Assembly: GCF_004348545.1 (NCBI RefSeq)
Contig: NZ_SMKL01000022.1
Span: 21,394-85,393 of the forward strand
Reading direction: 5' to 3'
DNA length: 64,000 bases
Source of the DNA: Jiangella ureilytica
Lineage (GTDB): Bacteria; Actinomycetota; Actinomycetes; Jiangellales; Jiangellaceae
The translations under genes and the position numbers were made by a program. Shown here in pieces: positions 45,607 through 55,123 of the stretch (within the stretch, counting starts at the first letter, position 1; every line of letters begins with the position of its first letter). The notes below the pieces were generated by a model. The model searched no databases. It was given only the letters and a program-made list of their open reading frames with translations, and was not told the origin of the DNA.

Positions 45607-46365
45607 ATGGCGAACGACGCATTCGGGTCGGCGACCGGCAAGGTCGCCCAGGTCCGCGGGCGCCTGCTCGAGCTGATCGACCACGGCGACGAAGGCGTCG
45701 CGCTCCCGTCGGAACGCCGGCTGGCGCACGACTGGGGTGTGGCCCGCATGACGCTGCGGCGGGCCCTCGACGACCTGGCGACGGCCGGGTTCGTCGTACG
45801 TGAGCACGGCCGGGGCAACTTCGTCGCGCGACCGAAGTTGAACCGCCGGCTCGCGATGACCTCGTTCTCCGACGAGATGCGCAGCCGCGGCCTCGTCCCG
45901 GGCAGCGAGACGCTGGAGTTCCGGCGCCTCCCGGCCGATCCGCGACACGCCCGCACGCTGCGCATCCCCGTCAACACCCCGATCGTCCGCTTCACCAGGC
46001 TCCGCACCGCCGACGGCGACCCCATCGGCCTGGAGACCACCTGGGTGGCCGACGACGTCGTCCCCGGCCTCACGCCGGCGGACCTCAACGGCTCCTGGTA
46101 CGACCTCCTGGCCGGCCGCTACGGCATCCCGATCCTGACCGGGCGCACCACCATCGAACCGACGCTGCTCGACGAGCCGGACGCCGCGCTGCTGCACACC
46201 GAGCCGGGACGACCGGCCTTCCAGCTCGACGTCGTCACGTTCGGCGCGAACGGCCGGGTCGTCGAGTGCGGCACGGACATCTTCCGGGGCGACCGGTTCC
46301 AGCTCACGGCCGAGCTGCGACCCGTCCCCGCACCGGCCCTGCGCCGCGTCCGGCGACCCGCCTGA
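45607..46365 (+). CDS. GntR-family regulator, HutC subfamily
   Basis: This 252-residue protein has an N-terminal GntR winged helix (ALPSERRLAHDWGVARMTLR, ALDDLATAGFVVREHGRGNFV) and a C-terminal UTRA effector domain (VNTPIVRFTRLRTADGDPIG, ETTWVADDVVPGL, VECGTDIFRGDRFQLTAEL). HutC-type regulators such as DasR and NagR respond to phosphorylated amino sugars. It is the first gene of the ABC/kinase/epimerase cluster and its probable repressor. ATG 45607 follows GAGGAG. Its upstream region has dyads of the TGGTCC/ACTGGTC type. Confidence 0.9.
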   Translation: MANDAFGSATGKVAQVRGRLLELIDHGDEGVALPSERRLAHDWGVARMTLRRALDDLATAGFVVREHGRGNFVARPKLNRRLAMTSFSDEMRSRGLVPGSETLEFRRLPADPRHARTLRIPVNTPIVRFTRLRTADGDPIGLETTWVADDVVPGLTPADLNGSWYDLLAGRYGIPILTGRTTIEPTLLDEPDAALLHTEPGRPAFQLDVVTFGANGRVVECGTDIFRGDRFQLTAELRPVPAPALRRVRRPA

Positions 46366-46414
46366 TCTGACGTTTCCGCCCGTCATGGGCGGCCCCGACG
46401 AAAGCGAGCAACCC

Positions 46415-47716
46415 ATGAGTGCACGTCCGCGCGCCCGCACGGTCCTGCTACCGGCCCTCGCGCTGCTGGCGGTCGCCGCCGGCTGCGGCTCCGACGACGG
46501 CGGCGGGTCGACCGGTGAGGGCGACCAGATCGAGCTGACCTACTGGACGCACACGCACCCGCCGATGACCGAGCTGAACGAGCAGCTCATCGCGGAGTAC
46601 GAAGAGGCGAACCCGAACGTGAACATCACCTACGAGACGATCCCGAACAACGACTTCGGCACCAAGATGCTGACGTCGCTGAGCAACGGGTCCGGTCCCG
46701 ACATCATCAACATGGACGACAGCGCGCTGCGCGGCGAGTACATCCCCAAGCAGCTGCTGGCGCCCATCGACCCGGCCGCCTTCGGCGCGGACTCCGTCGA
46801 GGAGCTCGAGGGCCGCTACGTCGACGGCACGCTCGACGGCGCGAAGGGCGACGACGGCACCCTCTACGGCGTGCCGAGCGAGTTCAACGCCACGGCGTTC
46901 GCCATCAACACCCAGCACTTCGCCGACGCCGGCCTCGACCCGGCCAACCCGCCGGCCACCTGGGACGACGTGTCCGAGTACGGCCAGCAGCTGGTGGCCG
47001 CCGGGCACGAGGGCTTCAACTTCGTCTACCTGCACGCCGGCTGGTACACCCAGCAGCTGCAGACGCTGCTGAACGAGACCGGCGGCTCGATCCTCAACGA
47101 GGACGGCACCGGCTCGGCGCTCACCGAGCCGGAGTCGGTCGAGGCGCTGCAGATCTGGCACGACCTCATCCGCGAGGACCAGGTGGGCGACGCCGACACC
47201 GCCTCGCGCGAGGCGACGTCGCCGTTCGAGGACTTCGCCTCGGGCCGGCGCTCGATGACGATGATCTACCCGTGGGCGGTCGAGCAGATCGCCATCGACA
47301 ACCCCGAGACGTTCGAGAACCTGGCCGTCGTCCCGCTCCCGCAGGTCGACCCGGCCAACCCGTCCGGGCGCTGGTACGGCTACTACTTCGCCGTGAACAA
47401 GGCCTCCGAGCAGCAGGACGAGGCGTGGAAGTTCATCGAGTACATGACCTCGCAGCACGAGCGCTGGCTCGAGGACGTGAGCTTCGTCCAGCCGCTGAAG
47501 GACTGGGAGCAGTCGCCGGCCGCGGCCGACATCCCGTTCCTCGACGTCTGGTCGCAGGCCTACCAGCAGGGCAAGTTCGACGAGGTCGGCCCGCACTGGA
47601 GCGAGGTGCAGGACGCGATCAAGGCGGCGGTCGAGCGGTCCATCTTCGACGGCCAGCCGCCGGCCGAGAGTCTCGAGGAGGCCTCGGAGTCGGTCGAGCA
47701 GAGCGTCACGAGCTAG
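46415..47716 (+). CDS. Sugar ABC transporter substrate-binding lipoprotein
   Basis: This 433-residue lipoprotein has a signal peptide ending in the lipobox LLAVAAGC, so Cys at about residue 23 is lipidated. A cluster-1 solute-binding domain follows. TYWTHTHPPMTELNEQLIAEY, GPDIINMDDSALRGEY, YGVPSEFNATAFAIN and RWYGYYFAVNK are typical of sugar-binding proteins. It captures the substrate outside the membrane for the two permeases that follow. No ATPase gene is in the operon, so a shared MsiK-type ATPase is probable. The GntR, kinase and NanE neighbours point to an N-acetylated amino sugar. Confidence 0.92.
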   Translation: MSARPRARTVLLPALALLAVAAGCGSDDGGGSTGEGDQIELTYWTHTHPPMTELNEQLIAEYEEANPNVNITYETIPNNDFGTKMLTSLSNGSGPDIINMDDSALRGEYIPKQLLAPIDPAAFGADSVEELEGRYVDGTLDGAKGDDGTLYGVPSEFNATAFAINTQHFADAGLDPANPPATWDDVSEYGQQLVAAGHEGFNFVYLHAGWYTQQLQTLLNETGGSILNEDGTGSALTEPESVEALQIWHDLIREDQVGDADTASREATSPFEDFASGRRSMTMIYPWAVEQIAIDNPETFENLAVVPLPQVDPANPSGRWYGYYFAVNKASEQQDEAWKFIEYMTSQHERWLEDVSFVQPLKDWEQSPAAADIPFLDVWSQAYQQGKFDEVGPHWSEVQDAIKAAVERSIFDGQPPAESLEEASESVEQSVTS

Positions 47717-47720
47717 TCGC

Positions 47721-48635
47721 ATGGCGTTGACTCGAACCGCACCGGGCCGGGCCCGCACCGCGCGGGCCCGGCCCCCGGGCTCCGGCGCCTCCGGCTGGCG
47801 GCGCCGCCGCGACGCCGTCGGCCTGGTGTTCGCGCTGCCCGCCCTGGTGCTCTTCGCGGCGTTCGCGATCTACCCGATGCTGCGGGTGTTCCAGCTGAGC
47901 CTGTACGACTACAACCTGACCAGCCCGCCGGTCTGGGTCGGGCTGGACAACTTCCGCTTCCTCTTCGGCGACGAGCGGTTCCTCGCCTCGCTCGGCGCCT
48001 CGCTGTTCTACGTGGTCGTGACCTACGGCCCCGCGGTACTGCTGGCACTGGTCCTGGCGCTCGGCCTGAACACGCGGATGCGCGGCAGCGCGTTCGTCCG
48101 GCTGCTGTACTTCGCGCCGGTCGCGACGTCCTGGGTGGCGGTCTCGGTCATCTGGCGGCTGGTGCTGCAGCCCGAGGGCCTGCTCAACCAGACCCTGAAC
48201 ACCGACATCCCGTGGCTGACGTCGAGCAGCTGGGCGAAGTGGGCCATCGCGATCGCGGCGATCTGGAAGGAGGTCGGGTTCTTCCTGATCATCTTCCTGG
48301 CCGGTCTGCAGAACATCCCGAAGGACCTGCAGGAGGCGGCGGCGCTCGACGGCGCCGGCTCGCTGCGGCGGCTGCGCTACGTGACCCTGCCGCTGCTCAA
48401 GCCGATCACCGTCGTCGTCCTGGTCATGGCCGTGATCCGCGGCTTCCAGTCGTTCAGCCCGCAGGTCGTGCTCACCGGCGGCAGCTTCGGCACCGAGGTG
48501 ATCAACCTGTTCGTCTACAAGACGGCGTTCGCCAGCGCTCGCATGGGCCGCGCGTCCGCCGTCGCCGTCCTCATGTTCGTCCTGCTGCTCATGGTGACGT
48601 TCGTGCAGCTGCGCGCCCTGAGGAAGTCGGCATGA
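47721..48635 (+). CDS. Sugar ABC transporter permease 1 (MalF type)
   Basis: This 304-residue membrane protein has six helices. The EAA loop, which docks the ATPase, reads LQEAAALDGAGSLRRLRYVT and LPLLKPI. The N-terminal 30 residues are basic and cytoplasmic. ATG 47721 lies 4 bp after the binding-protein stop, and its own stop overlaps the second permease by 4 bp. It forms the import channel with the next gene. Confidence 0.92.
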   Translation: MALTRTAPGRARTARARPPGSGASGWRRRRDAVGLVFALPALVLFAAFAIYPMLRVFQLSLYDYNLTSPPVWVGLDNFRFLFGDERFLASLGASLFYVVVTYGPAVLLALVLALGLNTRMRGSAFVRLLYFAPVATSWVAVSVIWRLVLQPEGLLNQTLNTDIPWLTSSSWAKWAIAIAAIWKEVGFFLIIFLAGLQNIPKDLQEAAALDGAGSLRRLRYVTLPLLKPITVVVLVMAVIRGFQSFSPQVVLTGGSFGTEVINLFVYKTAFASARMGRASAVAVLMFVLLLMVTFVQLRALRKSA

Positions 48636-49522
48636 GCGCCGGGGTGGTGCAGCGGCCGGCGGTGTCGCCGTCGCCCGTGCCGTCGCCGTCGCGGAAGCGC
48701 CGGCCGGTCGGCAAGGTCGTCGTCTTCGTCCTGCTGCTCGCCGGCGGCCTGGTGTTCGCGTCGGTGTTCGTCTACGCGGCGCTGTCGGCGGTGAAGCCGG
48801 CCGACGAGATCCTGGCCAACCCGATGAGCTGGCTGCCGTCGCAGTGGCTCTGGGGCAACTTCGCGCTGCCGTTCGAGGAGACACCGTTCGCGCGGTACTA
48901 CCTCAACAGCACGGTCGTCGGAGTGTCGGTGACGGTGCTCAACGTCATCACCTGCACGCTGGCCGGCTACGGCTTCTCGAAGTTCAGCTTCCGGGGGCGC
49001 AACGTACTGTTCCTGGTGGTGCTGGCGACGCTGATGGTGCCGCTCGAGGTCATCTACGTGCCGCTGTACGCGCTGGTCTTCGACCTGGGCTGGGTCAACA
49101 GCTTCGCCGGGCTGATCATCCCCGCGGCCACCAGCGCCTTCGGGATCTTCCTCATGCGCCAGAGCATCGAGGGCCTGCCCGATGAGCTGCTCGAGGCCGC
49201 GCGCATCGACGGCGCCGGCGAGCTGCGCATCCTCTGGCACGTCGTGGCGCCCATGATGGTCTCGCCCATGGCGGCGCTGGCGCTGTTCATCTTCATGACC
49301 AACTGGGACAGCCACCTGTGGCCGCTGCTGGTCGGCAACGACGCGGAGCACCAGACGCTGCCGGTCGGGCTGGCGGCCATGCAGGCCAACAACCTGGGCT
49401 CCGGCGGCATCCCGATGATGATGGCGGCAGCGCTGCTCGCCCTGTTGCCCACGCTGCTGCTCTTCCTCGTGCTGCAGCGCAAGTTCGTCGAAGGGATCAC
49501 CATGACGGCGGGGATCAAGTGA
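48632..49522 (+). CDS. Sugar ABC transporter permease 2 (MalG type)
   Basis: This 296-residue partner permease has six helices and the EAA loop LLEAARIDGAGELRILWHV. Helix 1 is preceded by a Pro/Ser/Arg-rich cytoplasmic stretch. SFVYAALSAVKPADEI-like text (VYAALSAVKPADEILANP) is the usual start of MalG proteins. The ATG start overlaps permease 1 and its stop overlaps the kinase start by 4 bp, which ties import to phosphorylation in one transcript. Confidence 0.92.
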   Translation: MSAGVVQRPAVSPSPVPSPSRKRRPVGKVVVFVLLLAGGLVFASVFVYAALSAVKPADEILANPMSWLPSQWLWGNFALPFEETPFARYYLNSTVVGVSVTVLNVITCTLAGYGFSKFSFRGRNVLFLVVLATLMVPLEVIYVPLYALVFDLGWVNSFAGLIIPAATSAFGIFLMRQSIEGLPDELLEAARIDGAGELRILWHVVAPMMVSPMAALALFIFMTNWDSHLWPLLVGNDAEHQTLPVGLAAMQANNLGSGGIPMMMAAALLALLPTLLLFLVLQRKFVEGITMTAGIK

Positions 49523-50472
49523 GCCTCGACCTCGCCGTCGACGGCGGGCAGACGAACCTGCGGATGGCCCTGGTCCGCGACGGCGTGGTCGCGGAGATCG
49601 CCCATGCTGGCGGCTTCGCCTACAGCGGCCAGACCGATCTGCTCGACAGCGTCGCCGACGCGGTGGCCGAGGCGTTCGGGGCCCTCGGCGCGCCGCCCGG
49701 GGTCGAACGGGTCTGCCTCGGTCTCACCGCAGCGCCGCTGCAGCCGGACCGGCGATTCCGGCTGGCCGAGCGGATCCGGGACCGGCTCGGCGGTCCGGAG
49801 GTCTGGCTCGGGCCGGACATGGTGACGGCACACGCAGGCGCGCTCGGCGGCGCGGCCGGGGTCGTGACGACGGCCGGCACCGGCGTGGTCTGCCTCGGCA
49901 TCGACGCCGAGGGCGGGTCGCACCAGGGCGACGGCCACGGCTACCTGCTGGGTGACTCCGGCAGCGGGTTCGCCGTCGGCCGGGCTGCGCTGCGCGCGGT
50001 CATGGCCGAGCGCGACGGCCGCGGCCCGGCGACCGCGCTGACCGACGCGGCCCGCGAGGCGTTCGGCGACCTCGCCGGTCTGTCGCAGCGCATCTACACC
50101 TCGCCGGCGCCGGTGCGGATCGTCGCGAGCTGCACGTCCTGGGTGGCGGCGGTCGCCCGGGCCGGCGACCCGGTGGCGCGGGCCATCTGGTCCGGCGCCG
50201 TCGACGACCTGGTGGCGACGACGGCGGCCGTGCTGGGCCGGGCGTTCCCCGGCGGCGTCGCGGAGGTCCCGTTGTCCTACACCGGCGGGCTGTTCACCAT
50301 CGACGACCTCGTGCGCCGGCCGTTCGTCTCCGCCGTGAGCGACCGCTTCCCCGGCGTGCTGGTGCACGAGCCGCTGGGCAACCCGCTCGACGGCGCCGTG
50401 CGGCTGCTGGCCGACGGGCTCGGACCGTACACACCCCTGATGCTGACCGCCGGGAGTGACGCCCATGTCTGA
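49519..50472 (+). CDS. BadF/BadG-type sugar kinase (N-acetylhexosamine kinase-like)
   Basis: This 317-residue ASKHA-fold kinase has phosphate-1 motif AVDGGQTNLRMALV, phosphate-2 GVVTTAGTGVVCLGI and adenosine region YTGGLFTID. GDGHGYLLGDSGSGFAVGRAAL is the stretch found in N-acetylglucosamine kinases of this superfamily. It phosphorylates the imported sugar at C6. The GTG start overlaps the permease stop. Followed by NanE, the most economical substrate is ManNAc or GlcNAc. The substrate is inferred from neighbours rather than active-site residues. Confidence 0.85.
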   Translation: MSLDLAVDGGQTNLRMALVRDGVVAEIAHAGGFAYSGQTDLLDSVADAVAEAFGALGAPPGVERVCLGLTAAPLQPDRRFRLAERIRDRLGGPEVWLGPDMVTAHAGALGGAAGVVTTAGTGVVCLGIDAEGGSHQGDGHGYLLGDSGSGFAVGRAALRAVMAERDGRGPATALTDAAREAFGDLAGLSQRIYTSPAPVRIVASCTSWVAAVARAGDPVARAIWSGAVDDLVATTAAVLGRAFPGGVAEVPLSYTGGLFTIDDLVRRPFVSAVSDRFPGVLVHEPLGNPLDGAVRLLADGLGPYTPLMLTAGSDAHV

Positions 50473-51142
50473 CGCCGTGTTCCCGTACCGCTCCGTCGTG
50501 GTCTCCTGCCAGGCGGGGATGGACAACCCACTGCACGGGCCGGGCCCGATGGCGCTCATGGCGCAGGCCGCCGCGGCCGGCGGGGCGGCCGGGATCCGTG
50601 CCGACGGTCCGGCCGACGTCGCCGCCATCAGCGCCGTCGTCGACCTGCCGATCCTGGGCATCAACAAGACCGGCGAGCGCGACGGCGTGTACATCACGCC
50701 GACCTTCGAGTCCGCGGCCGCGGTGGTGCGGGCCGGGGCGACGGTGGTGGCGCTGGACGGGACGGCGCGGCCGCGGCCCGGCGGTGGTTCGCTCGCCGGC
50801 CTGGTGGCCAGGATCCACGACGAGCTGGGCGTCCCCGTCATGGCCGACGTCGACTCGACGGACGCCGGCCGGTTCGCCCGGGCGGCCGGGGCGGACCTGG
50901 TCGGGACGACGCTGTCCGGCTACACCGGTGCCCCCGGGTCCGCCGCCGGTGACGGGCCGGACCTCGCCCTGGTGAAGGCGCTGGCCGCGGAGCTGGACTG
51001 CCCGATCGTCGCCGAGGGCCGGTTCTGGACCCGCGAAGAGGTGCTGGCCGGCTTCGAGGCGGGTGCGCACACCGTCGTCGTCGGCACGGCGATCACCAAC
51101 CCCATGGCCATCACCCGGCGGCTGGTCGAGGCGCTGCGATGA
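50465..51142 (+). CDS. nanE: N-acetylmannosamine-6-phosphate 2-epimerase
   Basis: This 225-residue TIM-barrel epimerase interconverts ManNAc-6-P and GlcNAc-6-P. Motifs present are VVSCQAGMDNPLHGP at the N-terminus, GGAAGIRADGP, LGINKTGERDGVYITPT (catalytic Lys), ALDGTARPRP, VMADVDSTDAG and IVAEGRFWTREEVLAGFEAG. The ATG start overlaps the kinase end by 8 bp; GTG 50456 is the alternative. Its stop overlaps the ceramidase-fold gene by 4 bp. It links the operon to ManNAc/sialic-acid or GlcNAc metabolism. Confidence 0.92.
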   Translation: MSDAVFPYRSVVVSCQAGMDNPLHGPGPMALMAQAAAAGGAAGIRADGPADVAAISAVVDLPILGINKTGERDGVYITPTFESAAAVVRAGATVVALDGTARPRPGGGSLAGLVARIHDELGVPVMADVDSTDAGRFARAAGADLVGTTLSGYTGAPGSAAGDGPDLALVKALAAELDCPIVAEGRFWTREEVLAGFEAGAHTVVVGTAITNPMAITRRLVEALR

Positions 51143-52395
51143 GGGCCGGTCATGGCACCGCGCTGTTGAGCGTGCCCGACGGCACGCCGATGGGCGGGTA
51201 CGCCGCGCGCACCTCGCCGTCGGCCGGCATGCTGGCGCCGCTGCAGGTCGACTGTGTGTCGATCGCCGCGGGAGCGGACCGGTTCCTGCTGGTGGTGGCC
51301 GAGCTGGTCGGCGTCAACGCCGACCTCGTGGCGCAGATCCGCCGACGGATCCCCGGGGAGGTCTGGGTCTGCGCGACCCACACGCACTCCGGCCCCGACG
51401 TCGGATCGCGGCCCGGAGGCGGCACGACGCCCGCGGCCTGGGTCGACGCCGTCAGCGATGCGGCGGCCGAGGCCGCCCGGCGGGCAGTGGCGACGGAGAC
51501 CGAGTGCGTCGCGAGCCACCACGCCGGTGTGCTCGACGGCGTCGGGGCGCGGCGCAGCGCCGACACCGGCGAGCGGCGGGTGCCGGTCGACCTGCTGCGC
51601 TTCGCCGACGGCGACCGGCTCGCCGGGGTGGTGGCGGTGGTGCCCGTGCACCCGACGGTGCTGCCGGCGTCGTCCTGCGTGGTCAGCGGCGATCTCGCGG
51701 CCTGGATCCGGGAGGCGTTGCGCGACGAGCTCGCCGCGGGAGGTGGGCCGGTGCCGTGGGTGGTGGTCGCGACCGGAGCGGCCGGCGACATCAGCACCCG
51801 CTGGACCCGGACCGCGCAGACCGAGGCCGACGGCCGGCGCCTGGCCGGGCTGGCGGCGACACGGCTGGCCGAGCTGCTCGACGCCGGACCGGGCCGCGCC
51901 TGGACCGCCGACGACGGCATCGCCGTCTCCCGGCGGACGCTGACGCTGCCGGTCCGTCGGGACGACCGGGACCGGCTCGACGAGCTGCGCGACGTCTTCG
52001 CCGCGCAGCTGGCCGGGGTGCCGGCGGACGATCCGGCCGGCCGGGCCGCGGTCACGGCGCTGCAGGGCGTCGAGGCGGCGGCCGCCCGCACCCACGGCGG
52101 GGCCGCAGCCGACGCCGTCGTCCCCGAGTCGGTCGCGCTGGAGCTGGCCGTCGCCCGGCTGGGTGAGCTGACCCTGCACGGCATCGGCGGCGAGCCGTTC
52201 CTCTCGCTGCGCGACGCCGCCGCGCCGGCCGTACTGCTGGGATACGCGAACGGCTACGCCGGCTACCTCCCCGCGGCCGCCGACTTCGACACGCCCGCCT
52301 ACGAGGTCCTCATCTCCCCCTTCCGTCCCGATGCCGCCGACGACGTCGCCGGGGCCCTGCACGAGCTCGCCCATCGATCCACCCACGGAGGCTGA
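51139..52395 (+). CDS. Ceramidase-fold amidohydrolase, cytoplasmic, of unknown substrate
   Basis: This 418-residue protein resembles the catalytic domain of neutral/alkaline ceramidase (PF04734). Zinc-ligand candidates match Pseudomonas ceramidase: THTHSGPD (residues 80-87), VPVHPTVL (His171), GGEPFLSLRD (Glu352) and GYANGYAGYLP (Tyr373 or Tyr376). The nucleophile region is TGAAGDIST (Ser219). There is no signal peptide and no C-terminal immunoglobulin-like domain, so it is intracellular and shorter than true ceramidases (about 650 residues). It is coupled to nanE by overlap. Deacylation of an N-acyl amino sugar or its phosphate is a reasonable guess; ceramide is unlikely in this setting. Confidence 0.75.
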   Translation: MRAGHGTALLSVPDGTPMGGYAARTSPSAGMLAPLQVDCVSIAAGADRFLLVVAELVGVNADLVAQIRRRIPGEVWVCATHTHSGPDVGSRPGGGTTPAAWVDAVSDAAAEAARRAVATETECVASHHAGVLDGVGARRSADTGERRVPVDLLRFADGDRLAGVVAVVPVHPTVLPASSCVVSGDLAAWIREALRDELAAGGGPVPWVVVATGAAGDISTRWTRTAQTEADGRRLAGLAATRLAELLDAGPGRAWTADDGIAVSRRTLTLPVRRDDRDRLDELRDVFAAQLAGVPADDPAGRAAVTALQGVEAAAARTHGGAAADAVVPESVALELAVARLGELTLHGIGGEPFLSLRDAAAPAVLLGYANGYAGYLPAAADFDTPAYEVLISPFRPDAADDVAGALHELAHRSTHGG

Positions 52396-52399
52396 TCAC

Positions 52400-53173
<774 letters not shown>

Positions 53174-53188
53174 GGCGGCGACCGCCGG

Positions 53189-54157
53189 TCAGCCGGTGAG
53201 CGCGTCGACGACGATCGTGGCGGCGGCGGCGATGAGCGCGGGGTCGGACTCCGCCTCGGGGTCGAGCCGGTTGCTGTAGACGGCCAGCACGATCGGGGCG
53301 GAATCGGGCGGCTCGATGACGGCGATGTCGTTGCGCCCGCCGTGGCCGGCCGAGCCGGTCTTGTCCGCGACCGGCCAGCCGTCGGGGACGCCGGCCCGGA
53401 TCAGCTCGTCGCCGGTGGTGTTGTCGCGCATGGCATCGACCAGGACCGCGCGGTCGTCGGCGGCGAGCAGGTCGCCGAGCGCCAGCCGCTCGAGGTTGGC
53501 CGCCATGGCCCGCGGCGTGGTGGTGTCGCGAGTCTCGCCGGGGGCCCAGTCGCTGAGGCCGGGCTCGATGCGGTCGAACGACGTGGTGTCGTCGCCGAAG
53601 CCACGCACGGCGGCCTCGAGCCCGTCCGGCCCGCCGAGCTGCTCGAACAGCAGGTTGGCGGCGGTGTTGTCGCTGACGGTGATGGCGGCGCGGATCACCT
53701 CGAGCAGGGTCAGCCCGGTGCCGGCGGCCGGCTCGGTGACCGGCGAGTGGCCGACGACGTCGGCGGCGTCGTACTGGATGACGTCGTCGAGGGCGGCGGC
53801 GTCCGTGGCCTGCAGCACCGCCGCGGCCGACAGCGCCTTGTGGGTCGAGGCGAACGCGAACCGCTCGTCGGCGCGGTGCTCGACCGTCTCGCGGGTCCCG
53901 GTGTCGACGGCGTACACGCCGAGCCGGGCTGCGTAGTCGGTCTCCAGTTGCGCCAGGGCGGCGGCGACCGCCGGGTCGGGCGTCGTGGCCTCTGCCGTCG
54001 AGGTGTCCGCCGTCGAGGTGTCCGTCGTCGGCGCGGGCGCGCTCGTGCTCGGCGCCGCGGGGCTGGGCGCGGCACCGGGCGGGTCGTCGTCGGAAGAACA
54101 GCCGGCGAGGACGGCGGCGGTGACGGCCGCGAGGACCGGGAGGCTCGTGAGTCGCAT
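53189..54157 (-). CDS. Class A beta-lactamase (lipoprotein)
   Basis: This 322-residue serine beta-lactamase has a lipoprotein signal (AAVLAGC, Cys20) and a long Pro/Ser/Thr linker up to about residue 60. The catalytic motifs are Ser104-THK107 (SxxK), Ser162-DN164 (SDN), Glu198-PGLS202 (omega-loop Glu) and Lys266-TG268 (KTG). The omega loop has Ser202 where EPELN enzymes have Asn, which may alter water positioning. It hydrolyses beta-lactams outside the membrane. The gene is divergent from a LysR regulator, as with blaL/AmpR-type systems of Streptomyces. ATG 54157 is chosen for the signal peptide. Confidence 0.93.
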   Translation of the reverse strand: MRLTSLPVLAAVTAAVLAGCSSDDDPPGAAPSPAAPSTSAPAPTTDTSTADTSTAEATTPDPAVAAALAQLETDYAARLGVYAVDTGTRETVEHRADERFAFASTHKALSAAAVLQATDAAALDDVIQYDAADVVGHSPVTEPAAGTGLTLLEVIRAAITVSDNTAANLLFEQLGGPDGLEAAVRGFGDDTTSFDRIEPGLSDWAPGETRDTTTPRAMAANLERLALGDLLAADDRAVLVDAMRDNTTGDELIRAGVPDGWPVADKTGSAGHGGRNDIAVIEPPDSAPIVLAVYSNRLDPEAESDPALIAAAATIVVDALTG

Positions 54158-54197
54158 GGCTCCAGCGTCGCGGTGGCGGTTCATGCGCGCCAAGACG

Positions 54198-54221
54198 GAT
54201 GCGTTCGATTCCATGCGCATC
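54198..54221. promoter_or_regulatory. Dyad GATGCG-N12-CGCATC in the beta-lactamase/LysR gap
   Basis: Perfect 6-bp arms (54198-54203 and 54216-54221) lie in the 84-bp gap between the divergent starts. LysR sites are typically such interrupted dyads. CATAGT a few bases further (54224-54229) could be the -10 of the LysR gene, giving a very short leader before ATG 54242. This is inferred. Confidence 0.5.
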
Positions 54222-54241
54222 GGGCATAGTACGGTGCCGGC

Positions 54242-55123
54242 ATGGACCTGGTCGCCGCCTGCGCCGCGTTCGTCGCGGTCAGCGAGCGCGGCAGCTTCAC
54301 TCGCGGCGCGGCCGCCATCGGCATCCCGCAGCCGGTCGCGAGCCGGCGGGTCGCGGCGCTCGAGGAGCACCTGGGCGGCGCCGTCTTCGACCGGGCGACG
54401 CGGCGCGCGGCCCTCACCGACTTCGGCCACGCCATGCTCCCGGCCGCCCGCCGCGTGCTCGACGCCGCCGACGACCTGCGCGCCGGCGCCGCCCGGGCCG
54501 CTGCCTCGCCCGTCGCCGTCGCCCTCCCGGCCGACCTGCCGCTGGCCGCGCTGGTCGAGCTGGTCGCCGACTCGCGCGAGGCCGGAATCGCGCTCGTCGT
54601 CGACCAGGCCGGCCCCGAACGCCGCCGTGAGCTGGTCCGCGACCGCGCCGTCCGTGCCGCGGTGCTTCCGGTGCCGGAGCCGGAGGCGCGCTGGACGGTG
54701 CCGCTCGGCCTGGCCGTGCTGCGCGGGTCCGGCGCCCGCCGGGTCTTCCTGGGCGAGTTCCGGCCGCGGCGCGATCCCGGCGCGGCGCACGACCGGCGCA
54801 TCTGGCTGCTGGCCGAGGACGACGTCGCGCACGTGGGCGACGCGCTGGGCCGTCGCGCCGTCGCCGCCGGGCTGCGGCCGTCGCAGTTGCGGGTGTCGTC
54901 GCTGGTGGGCGCGGTGGCCGAGGTGATCCGCACCGACGACGCGCTGCTGTGCACGCGGCGCGAGGCGTCCGAGGCGGGCCTCGACTGGCTGCCACTGGGC
55001 GACGAGCGGCTGGCCCGTGGGTACGCCGTCGTCGCCGCGTCGGCACTCGATGCCGATCGGACGGTGGGGGCGCTCGGGCCGCTGCTGGCCCGCTGTCTCG
55101 GCGCCACGGAGGCCGGGTCGTGA
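54242..55123 (+). CDS. LysR-family regulator of the beta-lactamase locus
   Basis: This 293-residue LysR protein has the HTH FVAVSERGSFTRGAAAIGIP, then QPVASRRVAALEEHLGGAVF. A PBP-like effector domain follows (AVALPADLPLAALVEL and later VADSREAGIALVVDQAG). It is divergent from the class A beta-lactamase and overlaps the start of a second KTG serine hydrolase by 4 bp. Streptomyces cacaoi has a similar LysR plus partner gene controlling its beta-lactamase, so induction by beta-lactams is likely. ATG 54242 has no strong Shine-Dalgarno. Confidence 0.88.
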   Translation: MDLVAACAAFVAVSERGSFTRGAAAIGIPQPVASRRVAALEEHLGGAVFDRATRRAALTDFGHAMLPAARRVLDAADDLRAGAARAAASPVAVALPADLPLAALVELVADSREAGIALVVDQAGPERRRELVRDRAVRAAVLPVPEPEARWTVPLGLAVLRGSGARRVFLGEFRPRRDPGAAHDRRIWLLAEDDVAHVGDALGRRAVAAGLRPSQLRVSSLVGAVAEVIRTDDALLCTRREASEAGLDWLPLGDERLARGYAVVAASALDADRTVGALGPLLARCLGATEAGS

